From NCBI RefSeq assembly GCF_900156525.1, contig NZ_FTPS01000001.1, positions 1,178,001-1,242,000 of the forward strand: a DNA stretch of 64,000 nucleotides. The letters are read 5' to 3'. Made by a program: the position numbers and the translations under genes. The notes under the pieces were generated by a model. The model saw only the letters and a list, made by a program, of their open reading frames with translations. It had not been told where the DNA came from and searched no databases. Below, in pieces: positions 8,144 through 18,103 of this stretch (positions are counted from its first letter, which is position 1; each line of letters opens with the position of its first letter). Source of the DNA: Pontibaca methylaminivorans. Lineage in GTDB: Bacteria; Pseudomonadota; Alphaproteobacteria; Rhodobacterales; Rhodobacteraceae.

Positions 8144-9742
8144 ATGACATCCGGACGGGTCAACCCGCAGTTCCGCCTTGAGGACCAGGGCATCGCGGGG
8201 CTGGGAAATGTCTACTACAACCTGCTTGAGCCGGCACTTGTCGAGGCGGCGCTGACACATGACGAAGGCACGCTCGGACTCGGGGGCGCGCTGCTGGTGA
8301 CCACCGGCAAATACACCGGCCGCTCGCCCAAGGACAAGCATGTGGTCAGGACCGAGACCACCGCCGACACGATCTGGTGGGATGAAAACGCCGCCATGTC
8401 GCCGGCCGGTTTCGATGCGCTTCATGCCGACATGCTCGAACATATGAAGGGGCGCGACTATTTCGTGCAGGATCTGGTCGGGGGCGCCGATCCGGCGCAT
8501 TCGATCAACGTGCGGATGGTCACCGAACTGGCCTGGCACGCACTGTTCATCCGCCACCTTCTGCGCCGCCCCGACGGAGAATCGCTGCAGGATTTCGTCG
8601 CCGATTTCACCATCATCAACTGCCCGAGTTTCCTGGCCGACCCGAAAAGGCACGACTGCCGCTCGGAGACGGTGATCGCGCTCAATTTCGACAAGAAACT
8701 CGTGCTGATCGGCGGCACCGAATATGCCGGCGAGAACAAGAAATCCGTGTTTACGCTGCTGAACTACCTGCTGCCGGAAAAGGGCATCATGCCGATGCAC
8801 TGCTCGGCCAACCACGCGCCCGGCAATCCGGTCGACACGGCCATATTCTTCGGGCTTTCGGGCACCGGCAAGACCACGCTTTCCGCCGACCCGGAGCGGA
8901 TCCTGATCGGCGACGACGAACACGGCTGGTCGGATCGCGGCGTGTTCAACTTCGAGGGCGGCTGCTATGCCAAGACCATCCACCTGAGCGAGGATGCCGA
9001 GCCCGAGATCTACGCGACCACGACCAAGTTCGGCACCGTGATCGAGAACATGATTTTCGATCCCGATACGCTCGAACTCGATTTCGAGGATGACAGCCTG
9101 ACCGCGAACATGCGCGCGGCCTATCCGCTCGAATATATCTCGAACGCCTCGCCGGTCGCCATGGGCGGGCACCCCAAGAACGTGATCATGCTGACCTGCG
9201 ACGCCTTCGGCGTGCTGCCGCCGATCGCGCGGCTGACCCCGGCGCAGGCGATGTATCACTTCCTGTCGGGGTTCACCTCCAAGGTGGCGGGAACCGAACG
9301 CGGCGTGACCGCGCCCGAGCCGACATTCTCCACCTGTTTCGGCGCCCCCTTCATGCCGCGCCGGCCCGAGGTCTACGGCAACCTGCTGCGCGACAAGATC
9401 GCCCAGCACGGCGCAACCTGCTGGCTGGTCAACACCGGCTGGACCGGGGGCGCCTATGGCACCGGGTCGCGCATGCCGATCCACGCCACCCGCGCCCTGC
9501 TGAGCGCGGCGCTCGACGGCACGCTGGCCGAGCGCGAGTTCCGCCACGACGAGAATTTCGGCTTCGAGGTTCCGCTTACGGCGCCGGACGTGCCCGAGGT
9601 GCTGCTGAACCCGCGCCGCACCTGGGATCGCGCCGATTCCTACGACCGCCAGGCGGCGCGGCTGATCGAGATGTTCGCGAAGAACTTCGAACAGTATCTG
9701 CCGTTCATCGACGACGACGTGAAGGCAGCGGCGATCGGCTGA
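8144..9742 (+). CDS. pckA: Phosphoenolpyruvate carboxykinase (ATP)
   Basis: This 532-residue enzyme converts oxaloacetate and ATP to phosphoenolpyruvate, the entry step of gluconeogenesis from C2-C4 substrates. The substrate region reads [15 protein letters not shown], the kinase P-loop is [12 protein letters not shown], followed by [24 protein letters not shown] and [16 protein letters not shown] chose the ATG at 8144, preceded by CAGGAGA at good distance; a TTG at 8108 would add 12 residues. The gene faces chvI and is followed by a strong hairpin. The upstream operator repeats suggest carbon-source control. Confidence 0.97.
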   Translation: MTSGRVNPQFRLEDQGIAGLGNVYYNLLEPALVEAALTHDEGTLGLGGALLVTTGKYTGRSPKDKHVVRTETTADTIWWDENAAMSPAGFDALHADMLEHMKGRDYFVQDLVGGADPAHSINVRMVTELAWHALFIRHLLRRPDGESLQDFVADFTIINCPSFLADPKRHDCRSETVIALNFDKKLVLIGGTEYAGENKKSVFTLLNYLLPEKGIMPMHCSANHAPGNPVDTAIFFGLSGTGKTTLSADPERILIGDDEHGWSDRGVFNFEGGCYAKTIHLSEDAEPEIYATTTKFGTVIENMIFDPDTLELDFEDDSLTANMRAAYPLEYISNASPVAMGGHPKNVIMLTCDAFGVLPPIARLTPAQAMYHFLSGFTSKVAGTERGVTAPEPTFSTCFGAPFMPRRPEVYGNLLRDKIAQHGATCWLVNTGWTGGAYGTGSRMPIHATRALLSAALDGTLAEREFRHDENFGFEVPLTAPDVPEVLLNPRRTWDRADSYDRQAARLIEMFAKNFEQYLPFIDDDVKAAAIG

Positions 9743-9749
9743 CGCAAAA

Positions 9750-9784
9750 GCGGGGCGCCCGGATCAGGCTTCGGAGCGCCCCGC
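9750..9784 (+). terminator. Hairpin after pckA
   Basis: A perfect nine-base stem, GCGGGGCGC at 9750-9758 and GCGCCCCGC at 9776-9784, starts 7 bases after the pckA stop. Inner CCG/CGG pairs extend it with one bulge. No T-run follows, so it may work with Rho or simply protect the 3' end. Confidence 0.6.
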
Positions 9785-9930
9785 CTCCTGCGTCGCGCCC
9801 GCGCAACTATAGAACCGCAGCGCCGGCAGCCCCGCATTTATGTTGCGCTGCGCCTGCATAATGTCTAGGACCGGCCTCGTGCAACGGCACGGCAGCCGCG
9901 CGACCCTCTCACAACGGACAGGATTCGACC

Positions 9931-11598
9931 ATGACAGACACCGCAACCCAACCCATCCTGCCGGATCTGCTGAAACTGACCGGCGCCAGCCTCGAACCCG
10001 TGCACCGGGTTTTCGACCTGGCGCGCGAGCGGCTGCGCGAGCGGGTGGTGAAGGACGGGCGGGTTTCGGGGGCGCTGGTCGAGGCCAATCAGGCGCCTGC
10101 CCACGGGCTTGCCTGGCTCGAGACCTACCGCCAGAGCCTCGTGCAGATGCAGGCCTGGGCCGAGCAACTGGAAAGCGAGGGCCGCTTCGGCGAAATCGAG
10201 CAGCTTCTGCTGCAGATCGCCTTCGGCGAGTACCTCTCGCAGATCGCAGGCGGCATCCTGATGAGCCAGAACGAGATCATCCGCCTGCACGACCTCGGCA
10301 TCACCGGCGAGGAGGCGCGCGCGCTGATGATCGATGCGGTCGCGACGCTTTCCGTGCAGGGCAACAGCCAGGACGCCAGGACGCGGCTTGTCGTGCTGAT
10401 GCAGGAGCAGAGCGCGAACGCCACCTTCGGCGCGACGGGGCTCGACGAAGAACTCGAGATGATCCGCGACCAGTTCCGCCGCTATGCCAGCGAAAAGGTC
10501 GAACCCTTTGCCCATGACTGGCACCTCAAGGACGAACTGATCCCGATGGAGGTCATCACCGAACTGGCCGAAATGGGCGTGTTCGGTCTGACCATTCCGG
10601 AGCAATACGGCGGGCTCGGCCTGTCCAAGGCATCCATGTGCGTGGTGAGCGAGGAACTCTCGCGCGGTTATATCGGTGTCGGCAGCCTCGGCACCCGCAG
10701 CGAGATCGCGGCCGAGCTCATCATCTGCGGCGGCACCGATGCGCAGAAGGAAAAATGGCTGCCGCTCATCGCCAGCGCCGAAGTCCTGCCGACGGCCGTG
10801 TTCACCGAACCGAACACCGGATCCGACCTTGGCAGCCTGCGCACCCGGGCCGTGCGCGACGGCGACGACTATCGCATCACCGGCAACAAGACCTGGATCA
10901 CCCATGCGGCCCGCGCCCATGTGATGGCGCTGCTCGCGCGCACCGATCCCGACAGCAGCGACCATCGCGGCCTGTCGATGTTCATCGCCGAAAAGACGCC
11001 CGGCACCGACGAGACCCCCTTCCCGACCGAGGGCATGACCGGGGGCGAGATCGAGGTGCTCGGCTACCGCGGCATGAAGGAATACGAGATCGGCTTCGAC
11101 AATTTCCGCGTCAGCGGCGAGGGCCTGCTCGGCGGCGAGGAAAACAAGGGCTTCAAGCAGCTGATGGAGACCTTCGAATCGGCCCGCATCCAGACCGCGG
11201 CGCGGGCGATCGGGGTGGCCCAGTCGGCGCTGGACGTGGCGATGCAATATGCGATCGACCGCAAGCAGTTCGGCAAGTCGCTGATCGCCTTCCCGCGCGT
11301 GTCGGGCAAGCTGGCCATGATGGCGGTCGAAATCATGGTGGCGCGCCAGCTGACCTATTTCAGCGCCCGCCAGAAGGACCGGGGCGAACGCTGCGACCTC
11401 GAGGCCGGCATGGCCAAGCTGCTGGGTGCGCGCGTGGCCTGGGCCGCGGCGGACAACGGGCTGCAAATCCATGGCGGCAACGGTTTTGCGCAGGAATACA
11501 AGATTTCGCGCATCCTTTGCGACGCCCGCATTCTCAATATCTTCGAAGGCGCGGCCGAGATTCAGGCGCAGGTGATCGCGCGCCGCCTGCTCGGCTGA
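9931..11598 (+). CDS. mcd: (2S)-methylsuccinyl-CoA dehydrogenase
   Basis: This 555-residue flavoprotein has the acyl-CoA dehydrogenase fold from about residue 170 onward. The preceding extra N-terminal domain of about 165 residues is the hallmark of Mcd in the ethylmalonyl-CoA pathway. Mcd oxidises (2S)-methylsuccinyl-CoA to mesaconyl-CoA during acetate assimilation. Family motifs include FTEPNTGSDLG, GNKTWITHA, QIHGGNGFAQEYKISR and IFEGAAEIQAQ with the catalytic glutamate. Its electrons go to ETF; etfA and ETF-QO are both in this window. The identification rests on the N-terminal extension, and another long acyl-CoA dehydrogenase cannot be fully excluded. It ends nine bases from the convergent recO stop. 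Confidence 0.88.
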   Translation: MTDTATQPILPDLLKLTGASLEPVHRVFDLARERLRERVVKDGRVSGALVEANQAPAHGLAWLETYRQSLVQMQAWAEQLESEGRFGEIEQLLLQIAFGEYLSQIAGGILMSQNEIIRLHDLGITGEEARALMIDAVATLSVQGNSQDARTRLVVLMQEQSANATFGATGLDEELEMIRDQFRRYASEKVEPFAHDWHLKDELIPMEVITELAEMGVFGLTIPEQYGGLGLSKASMCVVSEELSRGYIGVGSLGTRSEIAAELIICGGTDAQKEKWLPLIASAEVLPTAVFTEPNTGSDLGSLRTRAVRDGDDYRITGNKTWITHAARAHVMALLARTDPDSSDHRGLSMFIAEKTPGTDETPFPTEGMTGGEIEVLGYRGMKEYEIGFDNFRVSGEGLLGGEENKGFKQLMETFESARIQTAARAIGVAQSALDVAMQYAIDRKQFGKSLIAFPRVSGKLAMMAVEIMVARQLTYFSARQKDRGERCDLEAGMAKLLGARVAWAAADNGLQIHGGNGFAQEYKISRILCDARILNIFEGAAEIQAQVIARRLLG

Positions 11599-11607
11599 CC
11601 CGCAAGG

Positions 11608-12333
11608 TCACAGCCGGCGCGAGAACACCTCGACAAAACGCGCCCGCGCATCGGGCAGCGGATGGTCGCCCTGCGAAGGCGCCAGATGCTGCGCAAGGAA
11701 ATGCCCGGTGACCCGCAGCCCGGCAGCGATTTCGCTGTCGGGCGCGGGGCCGATGCCGCGCAGGCAGTCGGGCAGCGGCAGCAGGCGATCCGCCCATTCC
11801 CCCGCACCGGCCCGCGAGACCGCCCGCCCGCTGCGCGGCGAGACATAGGCCAGGTCGTCGCTCGCCCCCGTCACCGCGCAGCGCGCAAGGTCAAGCCCGA
11901 AGCCGGTTTCCTCAAGCAGCACAAGCTCCCAGCGCAGATAGGCAAGCGGCCAGACGTCATCCTGCCCGAGCAGATCAAGCAGCCGCTCGCTTTCCGCGTA
12001 AAGCCGTTCATGCGCCGCGCGTTCCGGCAGGCAGAAGGACAGCAGCGCCGTCACCGCATTGAGCCCGGCCAGCGCAAGCCGGCTGTCCATCACCAGCCCC
12101 GCGCGGCTGCGCATCGGCTCCACCCGATAGGTGCCGAGCTGGGCGGGGAGCCGTGCCCGCCAGGTGACGTCAAGCTGCGTGCCGGGCTGCAGCAGCGGCG
12201 CGAACCGCCGCCCCGCACCGCCGCGCACGAGCCCCGCATGGCGGCCATGGCCAGCGGTGAACACGTCGATGACGGCGCTGCCCTCACCGTGCCGACGCGT
12301 GGCAAGCAAGATGCCCAGGTCACGCCATTCCAT
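11608..12333 (-). CDS. recO: DNA repair protein RecO
   Basis: This 241-residue protein is RecO, which loads RecA on SSB-coated DNA with RecR in gap repair. The start [21 protein letters not shown] is typical, with an N-terminal OB-fold of about 80 residues and a helical C-terminal part. The zinc-binding cysteines of some RecO proteins are not evident; only one cysteine is seen in DLARCAVTG. It is the last gene of the lepB-rnc-era-DUF1491-recO run, 47 bases after DUF1491, an order standard for Rhodobacterales. Confidence 0.93.
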   Translation of the reverse strand: MEWRDLGILLATRRHGEGSAVIDVFTAGHGRHAGLVRGGAGRRFAPLLQPGTQLDVTWRARLPAQLGTYRVEPMRSRAGLVMDSRLALAGLNAVTALLSFCLPERAAHERLYAESERLLDLLGQDDVWPLAYLRWELVLLEETGFGLDLARCAVTGASDDLAYVSPRSGRAVSRAGAGEWADRLLPLPDCLRGIGPAPDSEIAAGLRVTGHFLAQHLAPSQGDHPLPDARARFVEVFSRRL

Positions 12334-12380
12334 GCCTGCCCTCCGCTTGCCTGCGCCCGCTGCCGCAATCCGGTCGCCGC

Positions 12381-12719
12381 CTAGTCGAGCCCCGGCTCGT
12401 CCAGAAGGTGGCGCCCCTTCCGGTCCTCGACCTCGATCACCCAGAGATCGGGATCAACCGCGCGCTGGCAGGCGATGGTGCCGTCGATGTCGCCCTCGCC
12501 GCCCTCGGCCAGAAGATCCCAGCAGCGCGATCCGCTTGCCGGGTCGAACCCACGCTGGAAAAGCCGCGCCTGTCCGTCAAGCGTATTCGACTTGACCATC
12601 ACCGCCCCGGCGGTGTCGTCACCATGGGACACCACATAGGCCGGGATATGGGCAAGGCGCAGCCGCGCAAGATAGGCCTGCACCCAGAACTGCGCCGCAA
12701 GACGGGGCTCGGCGCTCAT
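12381..12719 (-). CDS. DUF1491 family protein
   Basis: This 112-residue protein matches the small alphaproteobacterial DUF1491 family; the function is unknown. Visible features are [20 protein letters not shown] near residue 11, [14 protein letters not shown], and a tryptophan-rich end [22 protein letters not shown]. There is no signal or membrane segment. It overlaps the end of era by four bases, so it is very probably translated with Era. The recurrent position between era and recO suggests a link to ribosome or DNA maintenance, but that is only context. Confidence 0.85.
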   Translation of the reverse strand: MSAEPRLAAQFWVQAYLARLRLAHIPAYVVSHGDDTAGAVMVKSNTLDGQARLFQRGFDPASGSRCWDLLAEGGEGDIDGTIACQRAVDPDLWVIEVEDRKGRHLLDEPGLD

Positions 12720-13621
12720 GCGCCGTCCTTGAAGTCGAGCCCCATCTCGGAATAGCGCTCGGCCTCTTCAAGCCAGTTCGGCCGCAGCTTGACCTGCAGG
12801 AACAGATGCACCTTGCGTCCGAGAAATTCGGCGATCTCCTCGCGGGCGGCGCGCGACACCGCCTTGATCGTCTCGCCCCTGTGCCCGAGCACGATGCCCT
12901 TGTGGCCGTCCCGCTTCACATAGATCACCTGGTCGATCCGCACAGAGCCGTCCTTGCGCTCGTCCCAGTTCTCGGTCTCGACCGTAAGCTCGTAGGGAAG
13001 CTCCTGATGCAGGCGCAGGGTCAGCTTTTCGCGCGTCGTCTCGGCCGCGATCATGCGCAGCGGCAGGTCGGCGATCTGGTCCTCGGGATAAAGCCAGGGG
13101 CCTTCGGGCAGCGCGTCGGCCAGCCACCCGCGCAAACGATCGACCCCGCTGCCCTTCAGCGCCGAAATCATGAAGGTCTCGACAAAGGGGAAGCGCGCGT
13201 TCAGATCCTCGGCAAGCCCCAGCAGGGCCTCGGGCCGCACCCGGTCGATCTTGTTGATCGCAAGCGCGACCTGCCGCCCCCCGGCGATCTCGGAGAGCCG
13301 CTCGACGATCTGTGCGACCTCCTCGGTCACGCCGCGATGCGCCTCGACCAGCAGCACGATGACATCCGCATCCGCCGCACCGCCCCAGGCGGCGGCGACC
13401 ATGGCCCGGTCAAGCCGCCGGCGCGGCCGGAACAGCCCCGGCGTATCGACGAACACGACCTGCGTCGCGCCCTCGATGGCGATGCCCCGGATGCGCGCCC
13501 GGGTGGTCTGCACCTTGTGGGTCACGATCGACACCTTGGCGCCCACCATGCGGTTCAGCAGGGTCGATTTCCCGGCGTTGGTGGTCCCGATCAGGGCCAC
13601 GAATCCCGAACGTGTGGTCAT
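12716..13621 (-). CDS. era: GTPase Era
   Basis: This 301-residue GTPase binds 16S rRNA and helps 30S assembly. The G1 motif is [11 protein letters not shown] near residue 10, G3 is DTPGLF, and G4 is NKID. The C-terminal KH domain contains [25 protein letters not shown] chose the ATG at 13621, which shares four bases (ATGA) with the end of rnc; the open frame continues upstream only as an out-of-family stretch. Its own end overlaps DUF1491 by four bases. Confidence 0.96.
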   Translation of the reverse strand: MTTRSGFVALIGTTNAGKSTLLNRMVGAKVSIVTHKVQTTRARIRGIAIEGATQVVFVDTPGLFRPRRRLDRAMVAAAWGGAADADVIVLLVEAHRGVTEEVAQIVERLSEIAGGRQVALAINKIDRVRPEALLGLAEDLNARFPFVETFMISALKGSGVDRLRGWLADALPEGPWLYPEDQIADLPLRMIAAETTREKLTLRLHQELPYELTVETENWDERKDGSVRIDQVIYVKRDGHKGIVLGHRGETIKAVSRAAREEIAEFLGRKVHLFLQVKLRPNWLEEAERYSEMGLDFKDGA

Positions 13622-14304
13622 ATGTCCTGCCCGATCCTTGTCAGCAGTTCCTGCGCCGCATCCTGTTCCGCCCGGCGCTTGGAGCCGCCGCTCGCCTGCG
13701 CCTCGCGCCCGTCCTCGAGCCGCGCGGCAATGGTGAACACCGGCGCGTGATCCGGGCCGCTGCGGGAAAGCTCGACATAGGCGGGGGGATTGAGCCCGCG
13801 CGCCTGCGCCCATTCCTGCAACGCGGTCTTGGGATCGCGGGCATCGTCATCGACCTCGGCAATGCGCGCGCCCCAGAGCCGCAGGATCATGTCGCGCGCC
13901 GCGCCGAAGCCCCCGTCGCGATAGACGGCGGCAATCACCGCCTCGATCGCGTCGCCCAGCAGCGCCTGCTTGCGCCGCCCGCCCGAGAGCATCTCGGAGC
14001 GGCCGAGCTTCAGCACCATGCCAAGGTCGATCTCGCGCGCGATCTCAGCGCAGGTCTCCTTGCGCACGAGCGCGTTGAAGCGCGGCGCAAGCTGCCCCTC
14101 GGCGGCCTCCCTGTCCTGCTCGAGCAGCGCCGTCGCCATCACCAGCCCAAGCACCCGGTCGCCCAGAAATTCAAGCCGCTGGTTGTCCTTGCGCGCCGGC
14201 GTCGTCACCGAACCGTGAGTCAATGCCCGCACCAGAAGCTCGGGCCGCTCGAACCGGTAGCCAAGCCGCGCCTCGAAGGATTCGAGTTCCGCCGAAAGCC
14301 TCAC
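13618..14304 (-). CDS. rnc: Ribonuclease III
   Basis: This 228-residue enzyme cuts double-stranded RNA, including rRNA precursors. The nuclease signature is [15 protein letters not shown] near residue 42, and a second acidic site lies in [19 protein letters not shown] double-stranded RNA-binding domain occupies roughly the last 70 residues ([11 protein letters not shown]-like segment to QDAAQELL). It overlaps lepB before it and era after it by four bases each, so signal peptidase, RNase III and Era are translated as a block. Confidence 0.96.
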   Translation of the reverse strand: MRLSAELESFEARLGYRFERPELLVRALTHGSVTTPARKDNQRLEFLGDRVLGLVMATALLEQDREAAEGQLAPRFNALVRKETCAEIAREIDLGMVLKLGRSEMLSGGRRKQALLGDAIEAVIAAVYRDGGFGAARDMILRLWGARIAEVDDDARDPKTALQEWAQARGLNPPAYVELSRSGPDHAPVFTIAARLEDGREAQASGGSKRRAEQDAAQELLTRIGQDI

Positions 14305-15137
14305 TCGATCCTCTTGAAGAAGCGATCCGGCCGCCAGGTCCAGAAGAACAGCATCGAACGCCCGGCCGAGGAAAACATCACCCGATCCGCCCGGCCGACC
14401 AGGTTTTCATAAGGCACGAAACCGACGCCGCCGACCGATTGCGGCAGGCGGCTGTCGCTGGAATTGTCGCGGTTGTCGCCCATGAAGAAATAATAACCCT
14501 CGGGCACCACATAAACGCCGGTGTTGTCCGAACTCTGGTTGCCGATGTTCAGGATCGCGTGTTCGGTGTCACCGGGCAGGGTCTCGATCATGCGCTCCTT
14601 GAGGCATGCCCCGCCTTCACCGACCGGGCCATTGGCGCAGCGCGGATAGCTTCCCTGCGGCCCCTGCGCCTCATAGGTTTCCTCGAAGATGCCCGCTTCG
14701 CGCAACTGGACCGGCTGATCGTTGATCTGCAGCACGCCATCCTTCATCCGGATGCGGTCGCCCGGCAGGCCGATCAGCCGCTTGATGAAATCACGCCCGG
14801 TGACGGGGTGGCGGAACACCACCACGTCGCCGCGCTCGGGCTCGCTGCCGAACAGGCGCTTGTTGTCGTTCTTCAGGAATCCGCAGACATCCTCGGCGTC
14901 GATGTCGATGCCGAGACTCGGCAGCATCAGGCTCGGGCAGGAGGCATAGGAATAGCCATAGGCCATCTTGTTGACGAACAGGAAATCGCCGATCAGCAGC
15001 GTTTCCTTCATCGAACCGGACGGAATCCAGAACGGCTGAAAGAACAGCGTGCGGAACACCCCCGCGATCAGCAACGCATAGACGATGGTCTTGATCGTCT
15101 CGACGAGCGCGCTTCCCTTCTTCGCACTGCTGGCCAT
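14301..15137 (-). CDS. lepB: Signal peptidase I
   Basis: This 278-residue inner-membrane protease removes Sec signal peptides. The catalytic serine lies in [10 protein letters not shown] near residue 39 and the catalytic lysine in [14 protein letters not shown]. Family boxes GDVVVFRHP and [13 protein letters not shown] are present. A single N-terminal membrane segment ([17 protein letters not shown]) anchors it, the alphaproteobacterial layout. It starts 30 bases after acpS and ends inside the first codon of rnc. Confidence 0.96.
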   Translation of the reverse strand: MASSAKKGSALVETIKTIVYALLIAGVFRTLFFQPFWIPSGSMKETLLIGDFLFVNKMAYGYSYASCPSLMLPSLGIDIDAEDVCGFLKNDNKRLFGSEPERGDVVVFRHPVTGRDFIKRLIGLPGDRIRMKDGVLQINDQPVQLREAGIFEETYEAQGPQGSYPRCANGPVGEGGACLKERMIETLPGDTEHAILNIGNQSSDNTGVYVVPEGYYFFMGDNRDNSSDSRLPQSVGGVGFVPYENLVGRADRVMFSSAGRSMLFFWTWRPDRFFKRIE

Positions 15138-15167
15138 GCGGCCCTCCGCTATCCTTGGGGTCCGGCG

Positions 15168-15617
15168 CTACATGCGGGGCGGCTGCGCCGGTGTCAAGCC
15201 ACGCTCTGGGGCGGTCTCGCCCGGCCTGCGCGCCTCGATCACGACGACGGCATGGGCCCAGGGATGATCGTCGGTCAGGGTGACATGGATGATCGCCTCG
15301 TGGCCCGGCGGAGTCATTTCGGCCAGCCGGTCCGCCGCCCAGCCGGTCACCTGCATCACCGGCTGGCCGCTGTTGATATTGGCCACCGCCATGTCCTTCC
15401 AGGCGATCCCCATGCGCAACCCGGTGCCCAGCGCCTTGGAGCAGGCCTCTTTCGCGGCCCAGCGCTTGGCATAGGTCTCGACCGCCCGGGCGCGCCGCTC
15501 GGCGGTCGCCTGTTCGACGTCGGTGAAGACACGATCACGGAAACGATCCCCGAACCGGTCGAGCGTGCGCCCGATCCGCTCGATATTGCAGAGATCCGTG
15601 CCGATACCGAGGATCAC
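15168..15617 (-). CDS. acpS: Holo-[acyl-carrier-protein] synthase
   Basis: This 149-residue enzyme transfers phosphopantetheine from CoA to acyl carrier protein. The start [15 protein letters not shown] carries the magnesium-binding aspartate, and [15 protein letters not shown] holds the catalytic glutamate and lysine. The tail from about residue 125 is arginine- and proline-rich and longer than in E. coli AcpS. The start codon is GTG at 15617, sharing four bases with the end of pdxJ. Confidence 0.95.
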   Translation of the reverse strand: MILGIGTDLCNIERIGRTLDRFGDRFRDRVFTDVEQATAERRARAVETYAKRWAAKEACSKALGTGLRMGIAWKDMAVANINSGQPVMQVTGWAADRLAEMTPPGHEAIIHVTLTDDHPWAHAVVVIEARRPGETAPERGLTPAQPPRM

Positions 15618-16372
15618 GGATGCGCTTCCGGCGCCCGCGCCGCATCCATCAGGCGACGCATCTCCCCGATCGCCGGACCGAGGCCGCGAAAGACCGCCTC
15701 GCCGATCAGGAAATGACCGATGTTGAGCTCGCGCAGCTCGGGAAAGCCCGCCAGCGCCTGCACCGTATCATAGCCGAGCCCATGGCCGGCATGGACCTCG
15801 AGCCCGCTCTCATGCGCAAGCCGCGCCGCGCGGGCCAGACGGTCGAGTTCGGCTTTGGCCCCGGCATCATTCCGGGCCACAAGGTCGCAATAGGGGCCGG
15901 TGTGCAGTTCGACCACCGCAGCCTTTACCCGGACAGCGGCTTCGATCTGGGCCGGATCGGCGGCGATGAACAGCGACACGCGGCAGCCCGCCTCGGAAAG
16001 GGGGGCGATGAAATCGGCAAGGCGGCTTTCGTCGGCGGCGACGTCCAGGCCGCCCTCGGTGGTGCGCTCCTCGCGCCGCTCGGGCACCAGACAGACGGCA
16101 TGGGGCCGGTGGCGCAGGGCGATCTGCTGCATTTCCTCCGTCGCGGCCATCTCGAAGTTGAGCGGCAGGCGCAGTGCCTCCATCAAGGCGGCGATATCCT
16201 CGTCGCGGATATGGCGCCGGTCCTCGCGCAGATGCGCGGTGATGCCGTCGGCCCCCGCCTCCTGCGCAAGAAGCGCCGCCCGCACGGGATCGGGAAGCGA
16301 TCCGCCGCGCGCGTTCCGGAGCGTCGCGACGTGGTCGATATTGACCCCAAGGCGCAGCCTGTCATCTGCCAT
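15614..16372 (-). CDS. pdxJ: Pyridoxine 5'-phosphate synthase
   Basis: This 252-residue TIM-barrel enzyme condenses 3-amino-2-oxopropyl phosphate with 1-deoxyxylulose 5-phosphate to make the vitamin B6 ring. The beginning [19 protein letters not shown] is diagnostic; further blocks are [27 protein letters not shown] and [11 protein letters not shown]. It opens the pdxJ-acpS-lepB-rnc-era-DUF1491-recO block, and a 144-base gap separates it from the YiiX-like gene upstream. Confidence 0.96.
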   Translation of the reverse strand: MADDRLRLGVNIDHVATLRNARGGSLPDPVRAALLAQEAGADGITAHLREDRRHIRDEDIAALMEALRLPLNFEMAATEEMQQIALRHRPHAVCLVPERREERTTEGGLDVAADESRLADFIAPLSEAGCRVSLFIAADPAQIEAAVRVKAAVVELHTGPYCDLVARNDAGAKAELDRLARAARLAHESGLEVHAGHGLGYDTVQALAGFPELRELNIGHFLIGEAVFRGLGPAIGEMRRLMDAARAPEAHP

Positions 16373-16516
16373 GGTTCATCCTTTCACAACTGACCCGCGC
16401 CAGCCTATCGCCTTTGCCCGCGGGGTTGAACTGCCATGCGCCGCCCGCATCCACAGCGCCCGGTTCTGTCGACCGGCACCAGAACACCGGCTTCCACCAC
16501 CGGGTTTGCCTCGCGT

Positions 16517-17218
16517 TCAGGGAAAAACCCGGTCGAGTGCCCCCGATGAAATCAGGCTGTCGGTCGTGACGATGGACTGGTCGGCAAGGGTGTTGGCCCA
16601 GCAATCATTGAAGGACAGTTCATAGCGGCAGTATCTGTGGCCCTCCAGGACCGCGCGGAATTCGTGATCCAGGTCCTCCGGCCCGGTGGCAAGCTCACGA
16701 AGCCGGACCGGAGCACCCAGAACGACGCCGGCGTTCAATGCGCTCTCGTAAGCCAGTTCCGCATTGTAGAACTTCCCGTCCCCCAGCAGGAACCAGTCAT
16801 CGAAGGGCGCTCCGTAAGAGATGGTCAGGGCCAGCCGCACCAGCGGCCCTGCCGTCATCTGCGCATCCGTATCGTGATCGAGACCGCGCACCCGATAAAC
16901 CGCATAATCGTCGGCAGACAGGCCTTCGACATAGGCATAGAGCATTTCCTCGCTCACGCCATCCGCCTGGTCGACATAGACCACGCGCGGGCCGCCGCTG
17001 CTGGCCCGCAGAATGCCGACCGATTCCCACCGAAGACCGAAGGCACGTTTTGTCACACCATCGATATCATTGATCCCGTCACGGAAAATCAGATCTCCGG
17101 GGCGCCAGTCCCACGCTGCCTCGGCCATGATCTGGGAGGGAGCGGGTTCCTGCGCGAAACTGGAAGAACCGGTGAACGCCACCATGACCAACATGAGGTG
17201 AAAAAGGATGCGGTGCAT
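16517..17218 (-). CDS. YiiX-like permuted NlpC/P60 protein lacking catalytic residues
   Basis: This 233-residue exported protein has a signal peptide (MHRILFHLMLVMVAFTGSSSFAQ). Its fold markers match YiiX-type permuted NlpC/P60 proteins: GDLIFRDG, then ESVGIL where family members usually read SHVGI, a SYGAPFDDWF segment, and YNAELAYES where YCSEL is usual. The catalytic histidine and cysteine positions thus hold serine and asparagine, so it may bind without cutting. The ATG at 17218 starts directly at the signal peptide; ATG at 17254 is possible. GC content is visibly lower than the neighbours, and the gene interrupts a conserved block, which suggests acquisition. Confidence 0.6.
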   Translation of the reverse strand: MHRILFHLMLVMVAFTGSSSFAQEPAPSQIMAEAAWDWRPGDLIFRDGINDIDGVTKRAFGLRWESVGILRASSGGPRVVYVDQADGVSEEMLYAYVEGLSADDYAVYRVRGLDHDTDAQMTAGPLVRLALTISYGAPFDDWFLLGDGKFYNAELAYESALNAGVVLGAPVRLRELATGPEDLDHEFRAVLEGHRYCRYELSFNDCWANTLADQSIVTTDSLISSGALDRVFP

Positions 17219-17358
17219 GGGATCTGCTCTATTGTTTCTTCTTGAGTCGACCATCGGCCCTGTTTCCGGCAAGGGCAAGCTGAAGCCCTGATTTTATGGA
17301 AGGGCACGTCACGCATGGCGGGTAGGCATGCATACCCGGCACAGACGATCGTCCCCGG

Positions 17359-18057
17359 CTATTCCCCGCGCGCGGGATGGTCCGGGGGCCGGTCCGGCGC
17401 GGTGTCGGACACGGGCTCGGGCGCGGTGGGCGCCGTTTCGGCCTGACGCTTGATCGCCTCGAATTTCTTGCGGATCCGGTTCAGCCGGCGGCGTTTGTAG
17501 GCGCGGATCGCCGGCAGCGTCAGGTAATAGCAGGCCACCCCGACCACCGCCCCGACCACAGCCCCGCCGATCAGGTAGGGAAAGAAGATCGTGTCGTAGA
17601 AAATGCGCAGCCCGTGCCAGTCGGCGGGACGGGCCGCGAAAAGCGTCAGGAAATTGTCCCAGAGGTCGCTCCAGGCATCGACGAACTTGCCGCCGAAGGA
17701 CCGTTCGGTGCCCTCCGCAAGCGGCTTGCCAAGCAGGAAATGCCCCGTCTTGAGCGCGGCGACGCCGATCGGAACATAGGTCAGCGGATTGCCGAAGAAC
17801 GTGCCGAGCAGCGCCGCGATGATATTGCCCCGGACGGTCTTGGCGATCAGGGCGGCAATGATGAAATGCATCCCGTAGAACGGGGTGAAGGTGGTAAACA
17901 CCCCGGCCGCGATGCCGCGCGCGATGCGCTCGGGCGTGTCGGGCAGCCGCCGGAGCCGGTGCGTCACATAGTAGAACGCCCGTGTCCAGCCGCCGCGCGG
18001 ATAGACGAAGTCGCTGGCCATGCGGCCCCAGCTTCGCTGTTCACGGCGTCGGAACAT
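17359..18057 (-). CDS. DUF2062 membrane protein
   Basis: This 232-residue protein carries a DUF2062 domain; the function is unknown. The family core is GIAAGVFTTFTPFYGMHFII and LLGTFFGNPLTYVPIG, giving two membrane segments near residues 50-95. A third hydrophobic stretch (YLIGGAVVGAVVGVACYYL) lies near residue 175. A basic stretch and a proline-rich acidic tail follow. It lies 46 bases downstream of spoT, a recurrent neighbourhood in Rhodobacterales, and was probably adjacent to pdxJ before the YiiX-like gene entered. Confidence 0.88.
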   Translation of the reverse strand: MFRRREQRSWGRMASDFVYPRGGWTRAFYYVTHRLRRLPDTPERIARGIAAGVFTTFTPFYGMHFIIAALIAKTVRGNIIAALLGTFFGNPLTYVPIGVAALKTGHFLLGKPLAEGTERSFGGKFVDAWSDLWDNFLTLFAARPADWHGLRIFYDTIFFPYLIGGAVVGAVVGVACYYLTLPAIRAYKRRRLNRIRKKFEAIKRQAETAPTAPEPVSDTAPDRPPDHPARGE

Positions 18058-18103
18058 CAGCGACCGCGCTCCCCGATCCGTGCCGCGCCGTCAAGCCGCA
18101 CCC

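Noticed and set aside
8111-9547. A long minus-strand frame opposite pckA
   Set aside because: Composition is typical of an antisense shadow, and pckA is clearly coding on the plus strand.
9840-9870. TGCGC direct repeats and CATAAT ahead of mcd as promoter boxes
   Set aside because: The spacing between the boxes does not fit a housekeeping promoter.
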